A model generated the notes under the pieces. That model was given only the letters and a program-made list of their open reading frames with translations, ran no database searches and was not told the origin of the DNA. DNA of 64,000 bases from Eubacterium plexicaudatum ASF492 (GTDB lineage: Bacteria; Bacillota; Clostridia; Lachnospirales; Lachnospiraceae): assembly GCF_000364225.2 (NCBI RefSeq), contig NZ_AQFT02000001.1:5816501-5880500 (forward strand), read 5' to 3'. Positions 35,287 to 44,421 of this stretch are shown here, piece after piece. Made by a program: the position numbers and the translations under genes. Numbering within the stretch: the first letter of the stretch is position 1; each line of letters begins with the position of its first letter.

Positions 35287-36999
35287 TTATAGCGGCAGCT
35301 GAGGCTTGTTTTCAGGTGTTATCGTTTCAACATCAATCAGCCCTGTACAGTGTTCTTTGATAAAACTGCTCCATGGAAGAAGTATTTCAACCGCAGCAGG
35401 ATCATCTTTATGATCGGGCATATACAGCAGCAGGATATAAAGATACTGGAATACATTTAACTTATTGGCCTTTGCAGTTTCTATCATGCTGTAAACAAGC
35501 GCACCTGCTTTAGCACCCGCAACGGATGTATGGAACAGGGAATTTTTCCTTCCGATGGCATAAGATTTTGCACGCCGCTCCGCTGCATTGTTTGACAATT
35601 CGCATCTGCCGTCCAACAGATAGCTCTGCAGCGTTTCTCTGTGGTTTATCGCGTAATTGACAGCTTTTTCCAGCTTGCTGCCGCCGAGCGGCTTTAGTGT
35701 TTCGACCCATGCCCAGAACTTTTCCCAGACAGGCGGCTCCTTTTCCAGGCGTTTTGCTTTCCGCAGGTCCGGTTCCATGCCTTTGAGCCCTTTTTCAATG
35801 AAAAAGAGCTTGTTGAAGAACATGAGCCCGATTTCAGCCGGGATTATGCTTTTCATTTGTTCCGGGCCTGGAAGCGGGATGTCTTTTACTTCCGTTTCTG
35901 AATTTATGTCCAGCAGTTTCAACTGCTTCTGCCGCTCTGTCGGGAGGGCTTCGTAAAACTTCCTGCGGCAGTGTGCGCAGCACACAGCGAGTATTACATC
36001 TTCTACCTTGTTATAGCCGCTGTACCCGTCGCACTGTACGATGCCGGAAAATCCATCCAGGAATGCCTTTGGAAAATCCCCGCTGCGCCCCGCCTGGTAT
36101 TCGTAAAGCACGATCGGCGGCAGGCCATCGCTTCCGCTTAAATACAGCCACATATACGAAGTGGATTCTGCGGCCCTCCCTTTTTCACGCAGCACCTGGC
36201 ATGTGGTTTCATCCGCATGGATGACCCCTCTCTGCAGGAGGAGTCCATGCAGACGGTCATATACCGGCTGGAAATATTCCAGGGCGCATCTGATATACCA
36301 GTTCGCCATGGTCTCACGAGGCAGTTTCAGGCCAAGCTGGGCCATGCAGGCTTCCTGGCGGTAGTATGGGACACTTGCAAAGCTTTTATCAAACATGACA
36401 TATGCTACAGCAGACGGCGATGCCGGGCTGTGCGGCAGCAAAGGCGCAGGCGTTTGCGCCTGTACGATCGTCCCGTCACCGTCCTTACGGCATTCCGGAC
36501 AGATCAGCTCCTCCTGCATATAACGGACACGTTCCACTTTTGCCGGGGTTATGCGCAGCTCTGTGCGGACTTCCTTACGCCCGAGCGGCATCATTTCCGC
36601 ATTGCAGTACGGACAGCGGCGGTCTTTGTCCGGGACAGGTATAACGACATCACGGACAGGGATGTCTGCATAGCGTTCATCCCTTGTTGTTTTTTTCTTT
36701 TTTGCCCGTGTGTGTTCTTTTACCGTTGTTTTTGAGGCTGGATCTTCTGTTTCCACTGCGGCATCGGCCTGGGAGGTTTTTGTTTTTTCGCTTTTTGTTC
36801 CGAACAGCTGGCGCTTGAATTCTTCAAGCGTCTCCTCCAGGCCGGCCTTCAAAAGACGCAGGTCATCCACAAGGGAGCGCAGGTCCGCGATCGTCTGTTC
36901 CTGTTCCAGGATGCGTGCATCCTGGGACAGTATATGCGCTTTCATCTGTTCCACCATTTCTTCCAACAGCCGTGTGTATTCTTCATTATCAGCCGGCAT
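35287..36999 (-). CDS. tnpC: IS66 transposase TnpC (IS66-B, type II)
   Basis: The start MPADNEEYTRLLEEMVEQ (ATG 36999) follows GGAGGGG. The order is the same as in type I: coiled coil with DARILEQEQTIADLR, zinc region (CPYCNAEM ... CPEC), and DDE residues in HADETTCQVL, QCDGYSGYN and NNAAERRAKSYAIGRK. Full length, so probably active. It is the reference for the damaged type II copy IS66-D. Confidence 0.94.
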   Translation of the reverse strand: MPADNEEYTRLLEEMVEQMKAHILSQDARILEQEQTIADLRSLVDDLRLLKAGLEETLEEFKRQLFGTKSEKTKTSQADAAVETEDPASKTTVKEHTRAKKKKTTRDERYADIPVRDVVIPVPDKDRRCPYCNAEMMPLGRKEVRTELRITPAKVERVRYMQEELICPECRKDGDGTIVQAQTPAPLLPHSPASPSAVAYVMFDKSFASVPYYRQEACMAQLGLKLPRETMANWYIRCALEYFQPVYDRLHGLLLQRGVIHADETTCQVLREKGRAAESTSYMWLYLSGSDGLPPIVLYEYQAGRSGDFPKAFLDGFSGIVQCDGYSGYNKVEDVILAVCCAHCRRKFYEALPTERQKQLKLLDINSETEVKDIPLPGPEQMKSIIPAEIGLMFFNKLFFIEKGLKGMEPDLRKAKRLEKEPPVWEKFWAWVETLKPLGGSKLEKAVNYAINHRETLQSYLLDGRCELSNNAAERRAKSYAIGRKNSLFHTSVAGAKAGALVYSMIETAKANKLNVFQYLYILLLYMPDHKDDPAAVEILLPWSSFIKEHCTGLIDVETITPENKPQLPL

Positions 37000-37286
37000 A
37001 TGCGCCCCTCCGTATTTCTTTCTGCTTATATTATAAATTATAAAGAAATGCGGGGGTGAAATCAAACCGTCCATAACTGCATGATAAGCAGTTTGACGGA
37101 TTGGAAAATGGTGAAAAAAACTTCTAAATGCTGTTTTTAAGGCAGTTTGTCCACAGTATTCCGAGGGCAGGGCAGCGGCATATGCGGACAGCCCGCCCGA
37201 AAAAATCCGGCAGCGTGGATAACTTTCAAAAACGGCGCCAGCCGCCGGAAAATAAATTTTTAAATTTCATCATAATGCACAAAAGG

Positions 37287-37640
37287 TCAGAAATCTTTCC
37301 TGCCGGAAGGCTGCACTGCATTCGGCTGGCAGATGGAGAGTCCTTCCAAAAGCCAGCGCAGCTGCTGGCGGGTGAGCAGCCTGACTTCTTTCGCATCGCG
37401 CGGCCACTGGAACTTTCCATTATCCAGCCGTTTCGTGCAGAGCACAAATCCCGTCTGGTCAAAGTACAGAGCCTTGAGCGTATTTCTTTTTCTGCCGCAG
37501 AACAGGTACAGTGCATCTGCATAAGGATCCATCTGGTAAGTGTCGCGGATAAGGGCCATAAGGCCGTCGAAGCTGCGCCGCATATCCGTGCGCCCGGTGA
37601 CGATATAAACTTTTGTATCACCGGACAATGCGCCTAACAC
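37287..37640 (-). CDS. tnpB: IS66 TnpB (IS66-B)
   Basis: 117 residues from GTG, with VYIVTGRTDMRRSFDGLMAL and DPYADALYLFCGRKRN. Type II version of the IS66 Orf2 family; overlaps tnpA by seven bases. Confidence 0.92.
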   Translation of the reverse strand: MLGALSGDTKVYIVTGRTDMRRSFDGLMALIRDTYQMDPYADALYLFCGRKRNTLKALYFDQTGFVLCTKRLDNGKFQWPRDAKEVRLLTRQQLRWLLEGLSICQPNAVQPSGRKDF

Positions 37641-38020
37641 AGAGATCCCAGCGCCAGAAGCGTATTGCGAATGATGTCTTCTGAAGCGCCTTCTAAGATT
37701 TCAACACGGTATCCGGATATCCTGACTGTGACAACAACACGGGCAGACGGGACCTGCATTGCACCACCGGCGGGATCCTGTGGATAAAGCACCGGATCAG
37801 CAGCCATTTCCAGAGGAACCACTTCGTGTTTCTGCCCAGAAGCAGCTGTCTGTGATCCTGGTATGCCACAGGACTTTTTTCTTAAATCTGCGGCTTTATT
37901 ATAAAATGTTTTTATGGATATAGAACGTGTCTGGCACCAGTTTTTGACAGACAGGCCGCTGGCGCGGCACTCCTGGATTAGCTCCAGCCATTCCTGGTCG
38001 CTGCGTATTTTCTTTGACAT
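37634..38020 (-). CDS. tnpA: IS66 TnpA-like protein (IS66-B)
   Basis: 128 residues, MSKKIRSDQEWLELIQECRA, with SGLSVKNWCQTRSISIKTFY as the helix-turn-helix-like part. AGGAGATG lies upstream. Accessory DNA-binding protein of IS66 elements. Confidence 0.88.
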   Translation of the reverse strand: MSKKIRSDQEWLELIQECRASGLSVKNWCQTRSISIKTFYNKAADLRKKSCGIPGSQTAASGQKHEVVPLEMAADPVLYPQDPAGGAMQVPSARVVVTVRISGYRVEILEGASEDIIRNTLLALGSLC

Positions 38021-38186
38021 AGCATCATCTCCTGATAGTTATTTTGGAGCTGATAGCAGCAGCGGATGCCAGACAGATGGCTGCCGGACTGCTTGATCAA
38101 GAACTGATGTAGATATTCGCTCCAAGTTGCTATCATTATAGGGCAAAATCCTGTTCTTGTGGGACGGCAGGTTATTCATCGCTTAC

Positions 38187-38447
38187 TTCTTATCCGTAGG
38201 GCGGATGGGATAATGCACTCCTTCGTAAAGGATGAAGGCGGAGGACATGTCATCCGGGAGGAAGCGGATCTCCACTTTTGATGAGATAAACTGCATAGGG
38301 ACATCATAGGATACCTTGTCGATGGAGACGGTAGAATCCTTATTCACTTTCCTTGTAATGCGGTTCAGGAAACATTCCTCCAGCCATTCCCTGGACGCAG
38401 GTGTCCGTATGGAAGCGCGGGTCTGCTGGTAACGGGAAAGGGGTGTA
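38187..38447. repeat. 261-bp exact direct repeat, right copy
   Basis: Identical to 34971-35231; it begins immediately after the IS66-B end at 38186. Confidence 0.95.
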
Positions 38448-39385
38448 GTGCCGATACCGGAATGGAGGGAAGTATTATAGGAGCGCATGTAATCCTTAAG
38501 GAGTCCATTGAACTGTGCCAGGGAGCTTAAGGAATCCAGGTCCAGGGTATAGAGCCAGGTTTCCTTGAGTGTCCGGAACTGGCGTTCTATCTTAGCCTTG
38601 GATGCGCCATCCCGGATTTTTGTATGTAAAAGGATCGTTCCGATGGAGCCGCAGATGAGGGAAAGCTGCCCGTTCGAGTAGCTGGAACCGTTATCGACAT
38701 AGAGCTTAGAAGGGATTCCGTGTGCAGCCACAGCATCCTTAAGCACTTTCTGGAAGTTATAAGCTGAGTCGTTATAGAAGAGCCCGCCGCCCACCAGGAA
38801 CCGGGAATGGTCATCGATGATCAGGATGCAGTAGACCCGCCTGCGCTGGCCGTCTTCTGTGATATATGGAAGGTAACAGGTATCAGCCTGCCACATTTTC
38901 CCAAAGGCGTCCTCTTCAAAAGCCTTCCTGTCCCGCATGTTCGGGTTACGTGCCGATTTCAGGTCATGTTTCTTTACAAAACGCTGGACAGCACACACGC
39001 TGACAGAGGCAGGGATGAACGCCTCTTCCACAAGGTGGCGGTGGATCTGTGTGGAGTTAAGCCTTGGGAAAGCTTCCTTAAGCCGGTAGATCTCCTCGAT
39101 GGCTGTATCCGTCAGGACCCGGGTGCTGCCCTTGTCGGAGCGTTCCCGGGGCATAAGTGCATCGATGCCGCCATTCTGGTAGAGAGACACCCACTTGCTG
39201 ATAGTCTTGGGGCTGTAGCGGAAGGCGGAACCATCAGGTAGGGTGAGCGGGTTCTCGGTGATGCGTTGGTAATAGGCATTTCCGGACGCATCCGGATAAA
39301 GGCCATGGATGACCGGTGCGATGAGGGCAAGCCGGAACTGTGCCATGGCGGTAGCGTCCGAAAGGTTCTTTTGTTTGTTGTCCAT
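38187..39385 (-). pseudogene. DDE transposase of copy 2, N-terminal and catalytic part
   Basis: It starts at ATG 39385 (MDNKQKNLSDATAM), chosen for the AGGAGG upstream. It has an N-terminal helix-turn-helix region (SPKTISKWVSLYQNGGIDAL), then DDE residues in WQADTCYLP, LYVDNGSSY and AKIERQFRT. It ends RPTDKK-stop at the IS66-B junction, which replaces the last 20 or so codons. Nearly complete and possibly still partly functional, but without its natural link to the ATPase gene. Confidence 0.88.
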
Positions 39386-39474
39386 AAAAATATCCTCCTT
39401 AAATGGTTTTCTGCCATTATAAAGGAGTTTCCTCAGGGAGACCATGCCTGGGCGTGTGGTCGTGGAAAAGCAGT

Positions 39475-40047
39475 TCAGGGACCGAACACCTGTTGGCAGT
39501 AAGACGCCGGATTTTTATGGGACTGGAGGAAGGATTTTGCAAAACGGCGGACAAAGGCGGAAGCAAAATCAGAATAGGAGGGCTGGGAGACCAGTGTCTT
39601 CAGGAAGGAGAGGGAAGAGGCTTCCATAGAGGAAAGTGCCCCGAGCCATTCTTCCTTCTGCACCAGGAAGAGTTCCGGAAAACGGTGCAGTTGGGAAAGG
39701 GTGATGGAGAAACGCCTGCAGAGTCCCTCTATAGAAGAAAGGTGCAGGAAATACTCTGCCAGGACACGGAGGATGAAGAACAGGCCGTAGCCGGAATAGG
39801 GGATGATGAAATCCGGGAGGATGGCATGGGTATGGCCGCAGGTACAGATGAGGCGAAGGATGCAGAGGCTGTGTCGGACAGGGGCGCCGTCTATGAAATC
39901 CACCAGGGAACGGTCATAATAGGCATGGATCTTGCAGCTGCCCGCTGCCCCGCAGAAGGGACAGGTCTGCAGCTGGGGGCGGAATCCAAGTATGAAAGCT
40001 TTGTGGCTTAAGAAGATGTCAAAAGGGCATAAAATCCCCCTCCCCAT
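39475..40047 (-). CDS. Zinc-ribbon protein of the DDE/AAA+ transposon (copy 2)
   Basis: About 190 residues. The N-terminal metal-binding pattern is CPFCGAAGSCKIHAYYDRSL, later CTCGHTHAILPDF. Then comes a helical region with YGLFFILRVLAEYFL and ITLSQLHRFPELFL. It is the first gene of the element, transcribed toward the transposase. The fold resembles transposon-linked proteins of the DUF6431 type (name from memory). The start is uncertain, because the sequence upstream of residue GFRPQLQT differs from copy 3. A DNA- or end-binding role is inferred. Confidence 0.65.
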   Translation of the reverse strand: MGRGILCPFDIFLSHKAFILGFRPQLQTCPFCGAAGSCKIHAYYDRSLVDFIDGAPVRHSLCILRLICTCGHTHAILPDFIIPYSGYGLFFILRVLAEYFLHLSSIEGLCRRFSITLSQLHRFPELFLVQKEEWLGALSSMEASSLSFLKTLVSQPSYSDFASAFVRRFAKSFLQSHKNPASYCQQVFGP

Positions 40048-40065
40048 CAAAGGGGCTCTTTTCAA

Positions 40066-40282
40066 ACGGGATACGGTATGGTAAAATAAGCTACAGCAAT
40101 TCGTTTTAGGCTGTAGCAGCTGCCATCGCAGGATCTTTTTGATGATGATTTAGGGTACGACCCTGTTAGGAGCCGGAGATAAGTACCGGACTCCCGTTTA
40201 CAGATTCCTGTATTGGTTGAAATGCATCTGCGCATTCTGAAGCGGATTGCTTTTCTTTTGCCTCTTTGTCAGCAGATGCTTT
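40066..40282. other. Intergenic segment, no gene seen
   Basis: About 220 bases between the zinc-ribbon gene of copy 2 and IS66-D. It contains CTACAGC/GCTGTAG and GAGCCGG/CCGGACTC inverted repeats but no open frame with a ribosome binding site. It does not match copy 3, so it marks a rearranged junction. Confidence 0.5.
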
Positions 40283-40533
40283 GTAAGCGATGAATAACCT
40301 GCCGTCCCACAAGAACAGGATTTTGCCCTATAATGATAGCAACTTGGAGCGAATATCGTAAGCGATGAATAACCCACCGTTCCACAGGAACTTGATTTTG
40401 CTCTATAATGGTATCAGCTTGGAGCGGATGTCCACATCAGTTCTTGATAAAGTAGCCCGGCAGCCGTTTATTGCTTTTCCTGCGGCTCCACTACTGCCAT
40501 CCATTCCAAAAATAATAATCAGGAGATGATGCT

Positions 40534-40929
40534 ATGTCAGAGAAAAAGAAAACCCGCAGTGACCAGGAATGGCTGGAGCTGATCCAGGAATGCCGCACGA
40601 GCGGCCTGCCTGACAGAGAATGGTGCCGGCTGCATTCCATATCCATAAAAACATTTCATAACAAAGTTTCAGACCTAAAGAAAAAATCCTGTATAATACC
40701 AGATCCGCAGGCGGCCCCATCCAGACAGATGCACGAAGTGGTTCCACTGGAGCTGGGCAGCAGCCCTGTCCCTGATCCAGGCTGCGCTGCAAGTGATACG
40801 CTGCCGGTTCCAGCAGCCCATGCTGCCATCACGGTCAGGATGCCGGGGTACAGCATTGAAATTGCAGACGGTGCTTCAGAAGATACCATACGGAATACGC
40901 TTCTGGCGCTGGGGAGGCTGTGCTGTTAG
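40534..40929 (+). CDS. tnpA: IS66 TnpA-like protein (IS66-C)
   Basis: 131 residues, differing from the IS66-A protein by one residue in the part compared (PAAHAAI against PAVHAAI). Same AGGAGATG site and overlap with tnpB. Confidence 0.88.
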   Translation: MSEKKKTRSDQEWLELIQECRTSGLPDREWCRLHSISIKTFHNKVSDLKKKSCIIPDPQAAPSRQMHEVVPLELGSSPVPDPGCAASDTLPVPAAHAAITVRMPGYSIEIADGASEDTIRNTLLALGRLCC

Positions 40930-41276
40930 GTGCATTGTCCAGTGACACGAAAGTTTATATCGTCACTGGATGCACCGATATGCGGCGCAGCTTTGACGGC
41001 CTTATGTCCCTGATCCGGGACACTTACCAGATGGACCCTTATTCGGACGCCCTTTATCTGTTCTGCGGCCGGAAAAGAAATACGCTAAAGGCCCTGTACT
41101 TTGACCAGACGGGGTTCGTGCTCTGCACAAAACGCCTGGACAATGGAAAATTCCAGTGGCCGCGGGACGCTTCGCAAGTAAGGCCGCTTACCCGCCAGCA
41201 GCTGCGATGGCTTCTGGAAGGACTCTCCATCTGCCAGCCAAAGGCGGTGCAGCCTTCCGGCAGGAAGGACTTCTGA
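40920..41276 (+). CDS. tnpB: IS66 TnpB (IS66-C)
   Basis: 118 residues from GTG, same sequence as in IS66-A (VYIVTGCTDMRRSFDGLMSL). Confidence 0.92.
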   Translation: MLLGALSSDTKVYIVTGCTDMRRSFDGLMSLIRDTYQMDPYSDALYLFCGRKRNTLKALYFDQTGFVLCTKRLDNGKFQWPRDASQVRPLTRQQLRWLLEGLSICQPKAVQPSGRKDF

Positions 41277-41564
41277 ACTTTTGTGCATTATGTAGAAATT
41301 TAAAAATTTATTTTCCAGCGCCGCAAGCCGCCAGGGAATGTTATCCACGACGCTGTTTTTTTCCGGGATGCTGTCCACGCATAACGCAGCGCCAGGCCGC
41401 AAAACTGTGGATAACCTGCATGAAAAATGCTGTTTTTAAGCCTTTTTCCTGTATCTGGCGGCAGTTTCCAGTCCGTCATTGTGCCTATCGCGCAGGTATG
41501 GTCGGTTTGATTTCATCCCCGCGTTTCCTTATAATGTAAGTAAATGGAAACACGGAGGGTACAC

Positions 41565-43277
41565 ATGCCAGTTAATATGGAAGACTATATCCGGCTGCTG
41601 GAAACAATGGTGGAACAGCAGAAAATACATATACAGTCCCAGGACGCACGCATCCTGGAGCAGGAGCAGGCCATAGCACAACTGCGCGCCCTTGTGGATG
41701 AACTGCGCCTTTTAAAGTCCGGCCTGGAGGAAACGCTTGAAGAATTTAAGCGCCAGCTGTTCGGCACAAAAAGCGAGAAGACAAAAACTCCGCCAGCCAG
41801 TGCCGGGGATGAACCGGAAAACCCGCCTGCAAAAACAACGGTGAAGGAACACACCCGGACGAAAAAGAAGAAAGCCACGAGGGATGAGCGTTATGCGGAC
41901 ATCCCTGTCCGCGATGTCATAATCCCTGTCCCGGGTAAAGACCGACTCTGCCCGTACTGCAATGCGGAAATGATCCTGCTTGGATATAAACAAGTCCGCA
42001 CAGAGCTGCGTATAACCCCGGCAAAAGTGGAGCGTGTCCGCTATATGCAGGAAGAACTGATCTGCCCGGAATGCCGTAAAGACGGCGACGGCACAATCGT
42101 GCAGGCGCAGACGCCTGTACCGCTTATGGCGCACAGCCCGGCGTCGCCGTCTGTTGTTGCGTACGTCATGTTTGAAAAAAGTTTTGTAAGCGTCCCATAC
42201 TACCGCCAGGAGGCCTGCATGGCCCAGCTTGGATTGGAGCTGCCGCGTGAAACCATGGCGAACTGGTACATAAAATGTGCCATGGAATATTTCCAGCCGG
42301 TATATGACCAAATGCACCGGCTCCTCCTGCAAAGGGATATTATCCATGCGGATGAAACAACCTGCCAGGTGCTGCACGAAAAGGGGAAAGCCGCGGAATC
42401 TATATCATACATGTGGATGTATTTAAGCGGGAGCGACGGCCTGGCGCCGATCGTACTCTATGAATACCAGGCGGGGCGCAGCGGCGTTTTCCCAAAAGCT
42501 TTCCTGGAGGGTTTTTCCGGCATCGTGCAGTGCGATGGGTACAGCGGCTATAACCAGGTGGAGGATGTGGTCCTTGCCGTATGCTCTGCGCACTGCCGCA
42601 GAAAATTTTACGAAGCCCTCCCGGCAGAACGGCGGAAAAAGCTGAAGCTGCTGGACATAAATTCAGAAACGGATGTAAAAGACATCCCGCTTCCGGATCC
42701 GGAACAGATGGAAAACATGATCCCGGCTGAGATCGGCCTCGTGTTTTTCAACAAGCTCTTTTTCATTGAAAAAGGGCTGAAAGGCATGGGCCCAGAAAAG
42801 CGCCAGGAAAAACGGCTGGAAAAGGAGGCACCTGTCTGGGAAAAGTTCTGGTCATGGATTGAAGCCCTAAAACCGCTTGGCGGCAGCAAGCTGGAAAAAG
42901 CCGTCAATTATTCAATAAACCACAGAGAGACACTACAGAGCTATATGCTGGACGGCAGATGCGAACTTTCTAATAATAGAGCCGAACGCTGCGCAAAATC
43001 GTATGCTATTGGCAGGAAGAACTCGCTGTTCCACACATCTGCGGCTGGGGCAGAAGCAAGTGCGCTTGTTTACAGTATAATAGAAACCGCAAAAGCCAAT
43101 AAGCTGAATGTATTCCAATACCTTTATGTCCTGCTGCTGTACATGCCTGAGCATAAAGATGATCCTAATGCAGTTAAAACGCTTCTTCCGTGGAGTGATT
43201 TTATCAAAGAACGCTGCACAGGACTGATCGATGTTGAAGCGATAACACCTGAAAACAAACCTCAATTGCCAATATAG
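41565..43277 (+). CDS. tnpC: IS66 transposase TnpC (IS66-C)
   Basis: Full-length type I transposase from MPVNMEDYIRLLE. It differs from IS66-A at a few positions (KIHIQ for KMQIQ, CNAEM for CNAQM, HKDDPN for HKEDPD), showing two closely related lineages. DDE residues are intact. Confidence 0.94.
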   Translation: MPVNMEDYIRLLETMVEQQKIHIQSQDARILEQEQAIAQLRALVDELRLLKSGLEETLEEFKRQLFGTKSEKTKTPPASAGDEPENPPAKTTVKEHTRTKKKKATRDERYADIPVRDVIIPVPGKDRLCPYCNAEMILLGYKQVRTELRITPAKVERVRYMQEELICPECRKDGDGTIVQAQTPVPLMAHSPASPSVVAYVMFEKSFVSVPYYRQEACMAQLGLELPRETMANWYIKCAMEYFQPVYDQMHRLLLQRDIIHADETTCQVLHEKGKAAESISYMWMYLSGSDGLAPIVLYEYQAGRSGVFPKAFLEGFSGIVQCDGYSGYNQVEDVVLAVCSAHCRRKFYEALPAERRKKLKLLDINSETDVKDIPLPDPEQMENMIPAEIGLVFFNKLFFIEKGLKGMGPEKRQEKRLEKEAPVWEKFWSWIEALKPLGGSKLEKAVNYSINHRETLQSYMLDGRCELSNNRAERCAKSYAIGRKNSLFHTSAAGAEASALVYSIIETAKANKLNVFQYLYVLLLYMPEHKDDPNAVKTLLPWSDFIKERCTGLIDVEAITPENKPQLPI

Positions 43278-43431
43278 ACTATTTTACACCTAAACGGAAC
43301 ATATGTGGAACGGTAGGTTATTCATCGCTTACCGAATATCTACATCAGTTCTTGATCAAGCAGTCCGGCAGCCATCTGTCTGGCATCCGCTGCTGCTATC
43401 AGCTCCAAAATAACTATCAGGAGATGATGCT

Positions 43432-43818
43432 ATGTCAAAGAAAATACGCAGCGACCAGGAATGGCTGGAGCTAATCCAGGAGTGCCGCGCCAGCGGCCTG
43501 TCTGTCAAAAACTGGTGCCAGACACGTTCTATATCCATAAAAACATTTTATAATAAAGCCGCAGATTTAAGAAAAAAGTCCTGTGGCATACCAGGATCAC
43601 AGACAGCTGCTTCTGGGCAGAAACACGAAGTGGTTCCTCTGGAAATGGCTGCTGATCCGGTGCTTTATCCACAGGATCCCGCCGGTGGTGCAATGCAGGT
43701 CCCGTCTGCCCGTGTTGTTGTCACAGTCAGGATATCCGGATACCGTGTTGAAATCTTAGAAGGCGCTTCAGAAGACATCATTCGCAATACGCTTCTGGCG
43801 CTGGGATCTCTGTGTTAG
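43432..43818 (+). CDS. tnpA: IS66 TnpA-like protein (IS66-D)
   Basis: 128 residues, the same protein as in IS66-B (MSKKIRSDQEWLELIQECRA). The open frame survives although its upstream promoter region is split by IS66-C. Confidence 0.87.
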   Translation: MSKKIRSDQEWLELIQECRASGLSVKNWCQTRSISIKTFYNKAADLRKKSCGIPGSQTAASGQKHEVVPLEMAADPVLYPQDPAGGAMQVPSARVVVTVRISGYRVEILEGASEDIIRNTLLALGSLC

Positions 43819-44165
43819 GCGCATTGTCCGGTGATACAAAAGTTTATATCGTCACCGGGCGCACGGATATGCGGCGCAGCTTCGACGGCCTTATGGCCCT
43901 TATCCGCGACACTTACCAGATGGATCCTTATGCAGATGCACTGTACCTGTTCTGCGGCAGAAAAAGAAATACGCTCAAGGCCCTGTACTTTGACCAGACG
44001 GGATTTGTGCTCTGCACGAAACGGCTGGATAATGGAAAGTTCCAGTGGCCGCGCGATGCGAAAGAAGTCAGGCTGCTCACCCGCCAGCAGCTGCGCTGGC
44101 TTCCGGAAGGACTCTCCATCTGCCAGCCGAATGCAGTGCAGCCTTCCGGCAGGAAAGATTTCTGA
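43812..44165 (+). CDS. tnpB: IS66 TnpB (IS66-D)
   Basis: 117 residues, the same as IS66-B except for a proline in RWLPEGLSIC where B has leucine. Confidence 0.9.
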   Translation: MLGALSGDTKVYIVTGRTDMRRSFDGLMALIRDTYQMDPYADALYLFCGRKRNTLKALYFDQTGFVLCTKRLDNGKFQWPRDAKEVRLLTRQQLRWLPEGLSICQPNAVQPSGRKDF

Positions 44166-44421
44166 CCTTTTGTGCATTATGATGAAATTTAAAAATTTAT
44201 TTTCCGGCGGCTGGCGCCGTTTTTGAAAGTTATCCACGCTGCCGGATTTTTTCGGGCGGGCTGTCCGCATATGCCGCTGCCCTGCCCTCGGAATACTGTG
44301 GACAAACTGCCTTTTTCCAATCCGTCAAACTGCTTATCATGCAGTTATGGACGGTTTGATTTCACCCCCGCATTTCTTTATAATTTATAATATAAGCAGA
44401 AAGAAATACGGAGGGGCGCAT

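Larger units (their letters stand above)
35232..38186 (-). mobile_element. IS66-B (type II IS66 element), complete, flanked by a 261-bp duplication
   Basis: 2955 bp with ends GTAAGCGATGAA(C/T)AACC. It carries tnpA, tnpB and tnpC on the reverse strand, all open and distinct from the type I copies (for example tnpA begins MSKKIRSDQEW). It lies within the transposase gene of copy 2. Confidence 0.93.
33572..40065 (-). mobile_element. DDE/AAA+ four-gene transposon, copy 2 (interrupted by IS66-B; right end rearranged)
   Basis: The left end TGTTGGACGGCGAATT and the first 1.66 kb are nearly identical to copy 3 (48212 onward), and so is 38187-39990. Gene order on the reverse strand: zinc-ribbon protein, transposase, ATPase, small protein. 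IS66-B sits inside the transposase gene. Sequence similarity to copy 3 stops at about 39990, so the true right end was lost or replaced and no target duplication (expected GCCAAA) is found. The end coordinate given is that of the last gene. Confidence 0.8.
40358..43332 (+). mobile_element. IS66-C (type I), complete, inserted in the left end of IS66-D
   Basis: 2975 bp, with ends as in IS66-A. Both flanks are CGAATATC (40350-40357 and 43333-43340), an 8-bp duplication. All three genes are open and nearly identical to IS66-A and F, indicating recent transposition. Confidence 0.95.

Noticed and set aside
35657..36735. Long frames antisense to IS66 tnpC
   Set aside because: Present opposite every IS66 tnpC copy, with no ribosome binding site and compositional bias of antisense GC-rich DNA.
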